In this document: one piece after another, positions 9,282 to 17,279 of the stretch
Layout of the letters: every line of letters starts with the position of its first letter
Position numbering within the stretch: the stretch's first letter is position 1
DNA from: DASQFI01 sp035633215
GTDB taxonomy: Bacteria; Acidobacteriota; Vicinamibacteria; Vicinamibacterales; SCN-69-37
Direction: 5' to 3'
NCBI GenBank assembly: GCA_035633215.1
Contig: DASQFI010000045.1
Coordinates: 164,828-228,827 of the forward strand
DNA length: 64,000 bases
The notes under the pieces: generated by a model
The model's input: only the letters and a program-made list of their open reading frames with translations
The model's database searches: none
What the model was told of the DNA's origin: nothing
Program-made: the position numbers and the translations under genes

Positions 9282-10183
9282 TGCCGCCGCCGATCGACTA
9301 CGAACGTACCGATCCGTATCAGTTCGGGGGCGTGCTGCCGTCGCCGCCGACGTTTGACGACGCGGCGGCGGTCATCCTGCCCGTGCCGTTCGATCGCACG
9401 ACGTCGTACGTGTCCGGCACGAGGCACGGCCCGCGCGAGCTCCTGCTGGCGTCCGCCCAGGTCGAGTTGTGGGACGAAGAGATCGGCACCGACGTCCACG
9501 ACCGGGGCCTGTTCACGCTGCCCGAACTCGATCTGTCGTCGTGCACGCTCGAGGCGGCGATGGCGACGCTGCAGCGCGTCACGGGCGAGATTCTCGACCG
9601 CGGCAAGTTTCTCGTCACGCTCGGCGGCGAGCATTCGATCACGTCGCCCATCGTCGCGGCTGGCTCGGCCCGGCACAAGGGGCTCAGCGTGCTCCAGATC
9701 GACGCGCACGCCGACTTGCGCGATTCCTATCTCTCGCAGAAGCACTCGCACGCCTGCGCGATGCGACGCACGCTCGACTACGCGCCGATGGTGCAGGTCG
9801 GGATCCGCAACATCTCCGAGGAGGAAGTCCGTGCGCTTCCCTCCCTCGCGACGACGATCTTCTACGACTGGAACATGCGCGACGACCAGAACTGGATCGA
9901 GCGCGCCGTCTCCGCATTGTCCGAGACGGTGTACATCACCATCGATCTGGATGGCCTCGACCCGGCGACGATGCCGGCGGTCGGCACCCCCGAGCCCGGC
10001 GGGTTGTCATGGCGGGAACTGACGGTGCTCCTCAAACGCACCTTTGAACGCAAGACCGTCGTCGCCTGCGACGTCGTGGAACTCTGCCCGGTGCCCGGCC
10101 TCGTAGCGCCGAATTTCATCGCCGCCAGGCTGGTCTACAAGCTGTTGAGCTATCGGTTCGGGTTGAAGCGGGCGGCCAAGTAA
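9281..10183 (+). CDS. speB: Agmatinase/arginase-family ureohydrolase
   Basis: The 300-aa product has all the dinuclear manganese ligands of the family: GGEHS (His118), DAHAD (Asp141, His143, Asp145) and IDLDGLDP (Asp222, Asp224). Agmatinase is favoured over arginase because it is coupled (TGATG overlap) to a deoxyhypusine-synthase-like gene, and agmatine to putrescine is the natural companion step. Formiminoglutamase or guanidinobutyrase activity cannot be excluded from sequence alone. A strong hairpin follows the stop. Confidence 0.88.
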   Translation: MPPPIDYERTDPYQFGGVLPSPPTFDDAAAVILPVPFDRTTSYVSGTRHGPRELLLASAQVELWDEEIGTDVHDRGLFTLPELDLSSCTLEAAMATLQRVTGEILDRGKFLVTLGGEHSITSPIVAAGSARHKGLSVLQIDAHADLRDSYLSQKHSHACAMRRTLDYAPMVQVGIRNISEEEVRALPSLATTIFYDWNMRDDQNWIERAVSALSETVYITIDLDGLDPATMPAVGTPEPGGLSWRELTVLLKRTFERKTVVACDVVELCPVPGLVAPNFIAARLVYKLLSYRFGLKRAAK

Positions 10184-10194
10184 CGGGCGGGGAA

Positions 10195-10247
10195 AGACCT
10201 CGGGTTTCTTTTCTTGAAAACCAGAGCAGAAAAGAAACCCGAGGTCT
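10195..10247. terminator. Perfect 20-bp-stem hairpin between convergent genes
   Basis: The arms at 10195-10214 and 10228-10247 are perfect reverse complements with a 13-nt loop. The stem has a GC-rich base and an A/T-rich upper part, so it could end transcription in both directions. The right arm includes two bases of the TAG stop of the minus-strand TPR gene. The stem is unusually long for an intrinsic terminator, so a palindromic mobile repeat is an alternative. Confidence 0.6.
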
Positions 10248-11004
10248 AATTCAGCAGCGCCAGTTGCTGCCGTGCGTCCTGCGAATACGCCGACTCGGGA
10301 AACTCGTCGACGACGCGCTTGAACGCGGCACGGGCTTCCTCTTTCTTGCCCGCTTTGACGCACGTCCGCGCCAGCTCCATCAACACGCCATCGATGGGCA
10401 GCGCGCCGTCACGATCGGCGGACAGATCCGTGAGCGCTTTGATCGCGTCGTCGTACTTGGTCTGGCCAGCGAGGGCTTCGGCGCGGCCCAGCTTGGCCAT
10501 GGGCACGTAGACCGACGACCCCGTGCGGGCAGCGACGTCGGCGAACGCCTTTTCGGCTTCGGCGAGTCGTCCGAGGGACAGCAGTGCGCCGGCCGCGTGA
10601 TACTGCGCCGCGAGTCCGGCGTCGGTGGACGGATACGTCGCCGCTACTTCCTGGAACGCCTTCAGCGCGGCTTCCTGGCGCGCGCGGTCGGTCGGGTACG
10701 TATTGGGGGCCTGGGTCGCACCTGGCACCGTCGGCGCGGGAACGATCTGACTCTGTGTCACGGCCATCGCGATGCCCAGCATCGCGCCGGCTTTGTCGTT
10801 GGTCCGTTTGCGCCAGTAGAGATACCCGCCGCCAATCGCCAGGACGAGCAGGACGACGACCGAGACCATCATGATCCGATCGCGGTTGGCAGCGAAGGTC
10901 TCCACGACGCGCGCCGCCGTCTGCGCGACCTCGTTCTGCTTCAGGTGATGCCGTTCTTGCGCTTTCATCGTCGTCCTCGTTTCACCCTCGCCGACCACAT
11001 GCAC
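10246..11004 (-). CDS. Membrane-anchored tetratricopeptide-repeat protein (YfgM-like)
   Basis: This 252-aa protein has a short cytoplasmic N-terminus, a single helix (about 44-66, VSVVVLLVLAIGGGYLYW), then an extracytoplasmic stretch with TPR-type helical pairs (AEKAFADVAAR, YDDAIKALTDL, EEARAAFKRVVDEFPESAYS). That resembles YfgM/TPR_21 proteins, which help periplasmic chaperone networks. It is followed downstream on the same strand only by the hairpin, and upstream by tRNA-Arg. Substrates are unknown. Confidence 0.75.
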   Translation of the reverse strand: MHVVGEGETRTTMKAQERHHLKQNEVAQTAARVVETFAANRDRIMMVSVVVLLVLAIGGGYLYWRKRTNDKAGAMLGIAMAVTQSQIVPAPTVPGATQAPNTYPTDRARQEAALKAFQEVAATYPSTDAGLAAQYHAAGALLSLGRLAEAEKAFADVAARTGSSVYVPMAKLGRAEALAGQTKYDDAIKALTDLSADRDGALPIDGVLMELARTCVKAGKKEEARAAFKRVVDEFPESAYSQDARQQLALLN

Positions 11005-11006
11005 TT

Positions 11007-11083
11007 TGGCGCGCCCGGGCCGATTCGAACGGCCGGCCCCCGCCTTAGGAGGGCGGTGCTCTATCCATCTGAGCTACGGGCGC
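11007..11083 (-). tRNA. tRNA-Arg (anticodon CCT)
   Basis: A full cloverleaf can be read on the minus strand: acceptor stem GCGCCCG/CGGGCGC, D-arm GCTCAGATGGATAGAGC, anticodon stem CCGCC/GGCGG enclosing CTCCTAA (anticodon CCT), T-arm with GTTCGAATC, discriminator G and an encoded CCA. Length is 77 nt. Confidence 0.95.
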
Positions 11084-11103
11084 GTGAACGAAACTTCGAA
11101 CTG

Positions 11104-11185
11104 AGAACTTCGAACGTCGAACTGAAGATCGAACGTCATTCGGTCTGAGGCCTGGGCCGTTCCGAACTCCGAAGTTCGAAGTTCT
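11104..11185. repeat. Inverted repeat between apt and tRNA-Arg
   Basis: Arms AGAACTTCGAAC (11104-11115) and GTTCGAAGTTCT (11174-11185) are perfect 12-bp complements 58 bp apart, with further partial copies of CTTCGAAC between. They lie just after the apt stop and may end the acyP-apt transcript, though no T-tract follows. Confidence 0.4.
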
Positions 11186-11722
11186 TTAGTACTCGAGAAC
11201 TGCCCCGACGTTTTCCCCCGTCAGCTTCTCGCGGCCCTTCAGCGCGACCAGCTCGATCAGAAACTGCACGCCGACGACCTCCGCACCGAGCCCACGCACC
11301 AAGCCGACCGTCGCCGATGCCGTTCCGCCGGTCGCGAGGAGATCATCCACCACGAGCACGCGCTGGCCCGTCGCGGCCGCGTCCTCGTGGATTTCCAGCG
11401 AGTCGGTACCGTATTCGAGCGCGTACGAGGCGCGACGCGTGCGCGACGGCAGCTTGCCCAGTTTCCGCACCGGCGCGAAGCCGGCCTTGAGCCGGTCCGC
11501 GATCGCCGATCCGAAAATGAAGCCGCGGCTCTCGATCCCGACGACGACGTCGACGCGCGAGGCGCGATACGGATCGGTCATGGCCGCGACCGCGAGCTGG
11601 AATCCCTCCCGGTCCTTCAAGAGCGTCGTGACGTCGTAGAACAGAATGCCCGGCTTGGGGAAATCCGGCACGTGCCGGATTCGCTCCTTCAACGACTGCA
11701 TGACGGCCTCGTCCATCCTCAT
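11186..11722 (-). CDS. apt: Adenine phosphoribosyltransferase
   Basis: This 178-aa enzyme matches the usual family length. It carries DFPKPGILFYDVTTLL at the N-terminus, the family motif ESRGFIFG, and the PRPP-binding loop VLVVDDLLATGGTA. It salvages adenine to AMP with PRPP. Its ATG overlaps the acylphosphatase stop (ATGA), so the two are co-translated. Confidence 0.95.
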   Translation of the reverse strand: MRMDEAVMQSLKERIRHVPDFPKPGILFYDVTTLLKDREGFQLAVAAMTDPYRASRVDVVVGIESRGFIFGSAIADRLKAGFAPVRKLGKLPSRTRRASYALEYGTDSLEIHEDAAATGQRVLVVDDLLATGGTASATVGLVRGLGAEVVGVQFLIELVALKGREKLTGENVGAVLEY

Positions 11723-11991
11723 CGCACGCTGAATCCGTCGAACCGGCCAGTCGGCACGTCATCCAGCATGTCGACCTGCTCGACGCGGGCCGCCGGCGGA
11801 CCGCGGCGGATCTTGCGTTCCATTCTCGTGACGGCCTCGCGATCGCCTTCGACGAACGCTTCCACGCTGCCGTCGGGGAGATTCCTCACCCACCCCTGCA
11901 CGCCTTCGAGCCTGGCCGCCTCGAAGACGTGGAACCGGAAGCCCACACCCTGAACGCGCCCGCTCACGACGAAGCGGCGAGCGATGAGCAT
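11719..11991 (-). CDS. acyP: Acylphosphatase
   Basis: From ATG 11991 the product is 90 aa, the family norm; the frame extends upstream but would then run into the neighbouring gene. The signature RVQGVGFR carries catalytic Arg19, and WVRN supplies Asn37. It hydrolyses the carboxyl-phosphate bond of acyl phosphates. It is translationally coupled to apt. Confidence 0.92.
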   Translation of the reverse strand: MLIARRFVVSGRVQGVGFRFHVFEAARLEGVQGWVRNLPDGSVEAFVEGDREAVTRMERKIRRGPPAARVEQVDMLDDVPTGRFDGFSVR

Positions 11992-12050
11992 CTCAACAGT
12001 ATAGCGAGGGGCTCTCTGATGCTCAGAACTCGGAACCCCGGGCACCAGTC

Positions 12051-15000
12051 TCACTTAACGACGATAGGGGTCATCCCCGCTTTCGTGAGCGCCGCATTGA
12101 ACGTCTCGACATCGGTCTTCAACGCCGTGCGTGCGGCCAGCAGGATCTTGTCGGCGACCGTCTTCAGATCCTTGACGCGTTCGCTGATGGGCGTGCCCAT
12201 CCGTCGTTCGGCGTTCGCGATGTTGGCGTAGAGGACGACGAGCTGATTGTCGAGCCGCCCAGGGAAGTTCAGAGCGTCCTGGCCCCCCTCACCCTGGATC
12301 TGCGTCATCGCGCTTTCAACCGCGGTCAGACGATCCGTCAGCGTTTTCGCCGCCGCCGTCACGGGCGAGCCAGCGCCGGTCTTGCCAGAAATCTCCGTCA
12401 CGAGCCGCTTGACTTCGCGGATCTTCAACAGGTTCGTGTACAGCTCGTTGATCTGCCCGCCGACTTCGCGCGCGAGGCGCAGCTGCTCGGCGCCCTCGGC
12501 GTCCGTCATGTTCGGCAAAAGGCGCGGATCGGTCTTCAGCCGGAACGTCTGGGTTTCTGACCAGGTGCCGGAGCTCACCTTCACGGTGTAAACGCCCGGC
12601 GGCATCTTCGGTCCCACGCCTCCGCCGCCGCCCCACATCACGATGCCCGGAGGCTGCGTGTACATCGTCGGGAAGCGCATGTTCGTCCACACGGCGCGGT
12701 TCATCCCTTGAACGGCGCTCGCGACGCCCGCAGGGCCGGCAGGGCCACCGCCCCGACCCTGGACTCCGCCGCCTTCCCCGCCGCCCTCACCGGCGCCGCG
12801 CCCGCCACCACGGCCTCCGCCGCCGCCCCCGGCTCCGCCGCCGCCCCCGCCTCGGGCTGGCGTGGCTGCCGCTGGCTCACCGCCGCCTCTGCCCGCGGCA
12901 CTTGGAGTACCCATCACGGTTCCGGGATCAGGAATAGGCGCCGTTCCCGGCTGCGCGGTCCACGTCGCGACCGACGTGCCTTTTGCGTCGAGGATCTCGA
13001 CCGTCACGGGCGCCGCCGGCGCCTCGCGGAACCAGTAGTAGAACGACGGCGCGGGCACGGCGCCGGCCGCCGCCCCAACGCGATAGCCGTCCTCCGGCTT
13101 GAAGAGAATCGCGGCCGGTGGGGTCGTGCCCGGCTTGACGGTGCGCAGCGGCGCCAGGTTGCTGAGAATCCAGAATCCCCGTCCCTGCGTCGTGACGATC
13201 AGATCGTCGCGATACACCATGAGATCCGACACCGGCGCGATCGGCAGGTTGAGCTGCAGCGGCTGCCAGTGCGCGCCGTCGTCGAACGACACATAGAGCC
13301 CGAACTCGGAGCCCGCGTACAGCAGACCGCGGCGTACCGGATCTTCGCGAACCACGCGCGTGAAATGCCAGTTAGGAATCCCATTTTTGCCGTCCGCGAT
13401 CCGGCGCCACGTCTTGCCGTAGTCGTTGGTCTGATAGATGTACGGCGTGAAGTCGCCCTGCCGGTAGCGGTACATCGCGACGGTCGCACGCCCAGGGTCG
13501 TGGACCGACGGATCGATCGAGTTGATGCAGCCCTCCGGCCATTCTTTGGGCGATGCGGGTGTCCACGTCTTGCCGTTGTCGCGCGAGACGTGGATCAGCC
13601 CGTCGTCGCTGCCGGACCACAGGAGCCCGGGCGTCGTGGTCGACTCCTCGAAGGCGAAGATCGTGCTGTACACCTCGACTCCGGTGTTGTCGCGCGTAAT
13701 GCCCTCGCCGCCCGAGTACTCCTGCCGTTTCTTGTCGTTGCGCGTCAGGTCGCCGCTCACGACCGTCCAATCGAGCCCGCCGTTGGTCGTCCGATGGACG
13801 TACTGCGACGTCGTGTACACGACGTCCGGATTGTGCGGAGAGATCTTGATCGGCGCGTTCCATTGCTGCCGGTATTTCATGTCCGCCGCGCGCTGTCCGG
13901 TCTGGCTGTCGGCGTACACCCGCACGTTTTCGCTGACGCCGAACCTGCGGTCCGTGCGGCTCATGGTGCCGCCGTAGTTGCCGGCGTAGATGATGTTGAA
14001 ATCACGCGGATCGACCGCGATGTGCCCGCTCTCGCCGCCGCCCACGGCATACGTTTCGCCCTGATTGGAGCTCGGGACGGCGATCGTCGAGTTGTCCTGC
14101 TGGGCGCCGTACACCCAGTACGGCCAGCGCGTGTCCACGGTCAGCCGGTAGATCTCGGACGTGATCTGATTGTTCTGCGGCGTCCACGCTTTGGCATCGA
14201 GGCTGACGGTCGCGCCGCCGTCGTTGCCGTTGATCATGGCCTTGTTGTTGGTCGGGTTGATCCAGAGGTCGTGATAGTCGCCGTGCGTGACGATGCCGGC
14301 GTTCTGAAAGGTCTTGCCGCCGTCGGTGGACTTCAACGCCCCGACGTTCAGCCCGTACACCGTGTCGACGTCCACTGGATCAGCGTGAATGTGCGTGTAG
14401 TACCACGCGCGCTGCTGGAGCGCGCGGCCGGTGAAGCCGCGCGTCCACGTCGTGCCGCCGTCATCCGAGCGGTACACGCCGCCCTGATCGAATTCGGCTT
14501 CGACCTGCGCGTACACGCGCTTGGAGTCCGCTCCGGAAATCGAGACCCCGATGCGGCCCATCCGGCCCTTCGGCAGACCGTTGGTCAGGCGCTGCCAGGT
14601 GTTGCCGCCATCGGTCGTGCGGTACATCCCGCTCTCGGGACCGCCGGAGTTGATCGTCCACGGCTTCCGTTCCGTGGTCCACATGGCGGCGATCATCGTG
14701 TTCGGGTTCTTCGCATCCATCGTCAGGTCGACGGCGCCCGTGCGATCGCTCAGGAAGTGCACGTTCTGCCAGGTCTTGCCGCCATCGCTCGAGCGATAGA
14801 CGCCGCGCTCCTTGTTGGGCGCGAAGAGATTGCCAAGGGCGGCGACGTAGACGAGATCCGGGTTCGTCGGATGGATGCGGATGCGTCCAATCGTGCCGGC
14901 CTCGCGGAGCCCGATGTGCGTCCATGTTTTGCCGGCGTCAGTGGACTTGTACATGCCGATGCCGGGCGACACGTTGCCGCGCGGACAGGCCGAGCCCGTG

Positions 15001-15392
15001 CCGACGTAGATCACGTTCGGATTGGCATCGGAGACTTCGATCGCGCCAATCGACGCGGCCTCAAAGAATCCGTCGGAGATGTTGGACCAGGTCGCGCCGG
15101 CATCCGTCGTGCGCCACACGCCGCCGCCCGTGCTGCCCATGTAATAGAGTTGCGTGTTCGATCGCACTCCGCCGACCGCGGTGACGCGTCCGCCGCGGCT
15201 GAACACGGACAGGTTCCGAAACTGGATCCCGCTCAGGAGCGACGGATCGACCGTGACGTTCGGGTTCTGGGTCTGGGCCGCGGCTTGTGTGATCGGCGGA
15301 CGATCCGCCAGCACGGGAGGGGCGAGCATCAGGCCGCCAACCGCGAGCGCCAGGGTGCTGACTTTGGCCGAGCGCTTCCAACTTGTCGTCAT
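12051..15392 (-). CDS. Large secreted Asp-box/sortilin-like beta-propeller protein
   Basis: The 1,113-aa product starts with a signal peptide (LALAVGGLMLAPPVLA) and has many Asp-box repeats of the form S/T-x-D-G-G-x-T-W (STDAGKTWTH, SSDGGKTWQN, TTDGGNTWQR, SDDGGTTWTR, SRDNGKTWTP), as in VPS10/sortilin and BNR propellers. A glycine-rich, low-complexity tract near residues 835-885 separates the propeller from a C-terminal helical domain. Such proteins are often annotated as glycosyl hydrolases, but no catalytic residues can be assigned. It is probably extracytoplasmic. A shorter paralogue lies at 33942-36428. Confidence 0.8.
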   Translation of the reverse strand: MTTSWKRSAKVSTLALAVGGLMLAPPVLADRPPITQAAAQTQNPNVTVDPSLLSGIQFRNLSVFSRGGRVTAVGGVRSNTQLYYMGSTGGGVWRTTDAGATWSNISDGFFEAASIGAIEVSDANPNVIYVGTGSACPRGNVSPGIGMYKSTDAGKTWTHIGLREAGTIGRIRIHPTNPDLVYVAALGNLFAPNKERGVYRSSDGGKTWQNVHFLSDRTGAVDLTMDAKNPNTMIAAMWTTERKPWTINSGGPESGMYRTTDGGNTWQRLTNGLPKGRMGRIGVSISGADSKRVYAQVEAEFDQGGVYRSDDGGTTWTRGFTGRALQQRAWYYTHIHADPVDVDTVYGLNVGALKSTDGGKTFQNAGIVTHGDYHDLWINPTNNKAMINGNDGGATVSLDAKAWTPQNNQITSEIYRLTVDTRWPYWVYGAQQDNSTIAVPSSNQGETYAVGGGESGHIAVDPRDFNIIYAGNYGGTMSRTDRRFGVSENVRVYADSQTGQRAADMKYRQQWNAPIKISPHNPDVVYTTSQYVHRTTNGGLDWTVVSGDLTRNDKKRQEYSGGEGITRDNTGVEVYSTIFAFEESTTTPGLLWSGSDDGLIHVSRDNGKTWTPASPKEWPEGCINSIDPSVHDPGRATVAMYRYRQGDFTPYIYQTNDYGKTWRRIADGKNGIPNWHFTRVVREDPVRRGLLYAGSEFGLYVSFDDGAHWQPLQLNLPIAPVSDLMVYRDDLIVTTQGRGFWILSNLAPLRTVKPGTTPPAAILFKPEDGYRVGAAAGAVPAPSFYYWFREAPAAPVTVEILDAKGTSVATWTAQPGTAPIPDPGTVMGTPSAAGRGGGEPAAATPARGGGGGGAGGGGGGRGGGRGAGEGGGEGGGVQGRGGGPAGPAGVASAVQGMNRAVWTNMRFPTMYTQPPGIVMWGGGGGVGPKMPPGVYTVKVSSGTWSETQTFRLKTDPRLLPNMTDAEGAEQLRLAREVGGQINELYTNLLKIREVKRLVTEISGKTGAGSPVTAAAKTLTDRLTAVESAMTQIQGEGGQDALNFPGRLDNQLVVLYANIANAERRMGTPISERVKDLKTVADKILLAARTALKTDVETFNAALTKAGMTPIVVK

Positions 15393-15488
15393 GTTTTCCT
15401 CCAGGCGAGAGATAAAGCCTGTTCGCCCGACCGAAGGAGAGTAGCTGAGCGTTGAGGTCCTGGTCTACTCTTTGCTCTGAACCCGGTA

Positions 15489-16712
15489 ATGCATGTTTTC
15501 CTTGCGGCACTGGCGGCAGCGTCGATCAGCGCGCAGACGGCGCAGACCACGCCGCAGCCCCCGCAGCAGCCCGCGACCACGGTCGTGGGCGCCGAAGGAC
15601 GGCTCGTCAGCCTGATCTTCCTGCGCGCCGACGCGGAAAACGTCACCCGCCGCGTGTATGACGCGCTCCTCGACCGCCAGCCGAACGAGCAGGAATTTGC
15701 GGACTCGGTCGCCGAGCTGCAGCGTGGGCGCCTGCCGCAGCAGCTGTCCACGATCGTCCAGAACGCCGAGTTCACCGATCGCGCCGCGACGTTGTCGGCC
15801 GCCCAGATGCTCGATCAGGTGTTTGAAGGAATGCTGAATCGCCGGCCAACCCCGGCGGAAGCCAAGGCGTATTTGCCGCAGATTCAGGCGCGGCAGTACT
15901 CCCCGGCGCTGCTGAAGCTGGTCACCTCGGAGAGTTTCAGAAAGCAGGTGGCCCAGGATCGCGCGGCCGCACCTGAACGGCCACCGGCCAGTCCGGCGTC
16001 TGCCGCGGGTAGGCCGACTTCCGCGGCGCCTCCGTCGATGCCGTCACCGGCGCCAGCGACCTCGGCGCCGCCGGCGACGACGGTCCCGATGCCGCCGGCC
16101 GCATCGCCGGTAACGCCGTCACCGTCGTCACTGCCCGCAGCGAGACCGCCGCTGCGGCCGGCGCCGTTCCCGACGGCACGGGCCGCAACGGTCAGCACGC
16201 CGCTCGTCGCGCCGCCGGCGTTGTCGGCCGAGTGGACTCGCATCCTCGCCTGTCAGGATCAGGTCGTCAGCCAGTTCCGGACCGAGCCGCCGCGAAAGGT
16301 GCTGATACGCTTTGCCGCCGCCGAAATCAGCGCGTCGAGCGTGCGCGGCACGGCCGTCGACGCGTTCGAGACCAACCGCCGCTTGAGCTACCAGTGCACC
16401 GGCGGACGAGCCACCGCCGGATATCTCGATTCGCGGCCCCAGCGGACCGCTCGCCCCGACGCGGACTTTTCTCTGGAGGAAGTCGAAGTCCGGGCGTGCC
16501 ATGCGGCCGTGACCGTGGCGCTGACGGCCGACCGCCGCGACGCTGACGCGACCTTCGAGACCGCGGGCGTGATGCCCACCGACGCCAGCCTGTTCATTCG
16601 CGGCGCCGGCGCGGATCGCGCGAGACCCGGGCAACCGCAGGCGTTCACCTACCAATGCCAATGGGACGGCAACAGCATCCTCGGGGCCACCTTTACGTTC
16701 GTGTCGCGGTGA
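15489..16712 (+). CDS. Secreted protein with DUF4214-like helical repeats and Pro/Ala linker
   Basis: This 407-aa protein has a short signal-like N-terminus. Two helical repeats resembling DUF4214 follow (RVYDALLDRQPNEQEFADSV and VFEGMLNRRPTPAEAKAYLP, about 55-150), then a long Pro/Ala/Ser-rich linker (about 160-245) and a C-terminal domain with paired cysteines (ILACQDQVV, YQCTGG, VRACHAAV, YQCQWDG). The even cysteine count suggests disulfides in an exported domain. Function is unknown. It is divergent from the large propeller gene, with 96 bp between starts. Confidence 0.65.
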   Translation: MHVFLAALAAASISAQTAQTTPQPPQQPATTVVGAEGRLVSLIFLRADAENVTRRVYDALLDRQPNEQEFADSVAELQRGRLPQQLSTIVQNAEFTDRAATLSAAQMLDQVFEGMLNRRPTPAEAKAYLPQIQARQYSPALLKLVTSESFRKQVAQDRAAAPERPPASPASAAGRPTSAAPPSMPSPAPATSAPPATTVPMPPAASPVTPSPSSLPAARPPLRPAPFPTARAATVSTPLVAPPALSAEWTRILACQDQVVSQFRTEPPRKVLIRFAAAEISASSVRGTAVDAFETNRRLSYQCTGGRATAGYLDSRPQRTARPDADFSLEEVEVRACHAAVTVALTADRRDADATFETAGVMPTDASLFIRGAGADRARPGQPQAFTYQCQWDGNSILGATFTFVSR

Positions 16713-16730
16713 CGACGGTTTTTTGACCTC

Positions 16731-16757
16731 TGTCGATCCCGCGCCCCCTCATTCGAC
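16731..16757 (+). promoter_or_regulatory. Candidate ECF42-type promoter
   Basis: TGTCGA at 16731-16736 and CGAC at 16754-16757 are 17 bp apart, upstream of the DGPF gene whose ATG is at 16819. This fits the promoter pattern reported for ECF42 sigma factors, as I recall it, and an ECF42-type sigma gene follows directly. The assignment is an inference from motif and context. Confidence 0.45.
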
Positions 16758-16818
16758 GTGTCAGTAGAGCGGGATTGAGGGGGTTGATACCGCCCGGTCC
16801 CGAAAAGGAGATCCGACC

Positions 16819-17220
16819 ATGCGTTTCATGATGATCGTGAAAGCGAGCAAGGAATCCGAGGCCGGCATCCTGCCGACCGAGCAGGAGCTCGCTCAGATGG
16901 CGAAGTACAACGAAGAGCTGGTGAAAGCCGGCGTCCTGCTCGCGGGCGAGGGATTGCAGGCGAGCTCGAAGGGCGCACGCGTGCAGTACGCAGGACCCAA
17001 GCGCACAGTCATCGACGGACCCTTCATGGAAGCCAAGGAGCTCATCGCCGGCTTCTGGCTGATTCAAGCGAAGTCGAAGGACGAAGCGCTCGAATGGGCG
17101 CGCCGCGTGCCCTTCGACAAGGGCGAGGTCGAAGTGCGGCAACTCTTCGAGCTCGAAGACTTCGGTTCGGGTGAGGCGATCGACCGGCACGCGAAGATTC
17201 GGGACCAGATCACCCGGTAG
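16819..17220 (+). CDS. YCII-related (DGPF) protein, ECF42 partner
   Basis: This 133-aa protein has an N-terminal MRFMMIVKAS strand and the DGPF motif at 66-69 (VIDGPFMEAKELIAGFW), typical of the small ferredoxin-like YCII-related family. A Shine-Dalgarno AGGAG at 16806-16810 fixes the start. Genes of this type nearly always sit beside ECF42 sigma factors, as here (60 bp upstream of one). They are thought to be the sigma factor's targets. No enzymatic role is established. Confidence 0.85.
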   Translation: MRFMMIVKASKESEAGILPTEQELAQMAKYNEELVKAGVLLAGEGLQASSKGARVQYAGPKRTVIDGPFMEAKELIAGFWLIQAKSKDEALEWARRVPFDKGEVEVRQLFELEDFGSGEAIDRHAKIRDQITR

Positions 17221-17279
17221 TTCCGGTCGCCGCGTGGGCGGCTTGTCTGATATGGCCGGAGGTGGTCTGATCGCTCTTC

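Noticed and set aside
12708..15455. A 915-aa open frame on the plus strand
   Set aside because: It is antisense to the Asp-box propeller gene, is rich in Arg/Ala/Val without domains, and results from GC-rich codon bias.
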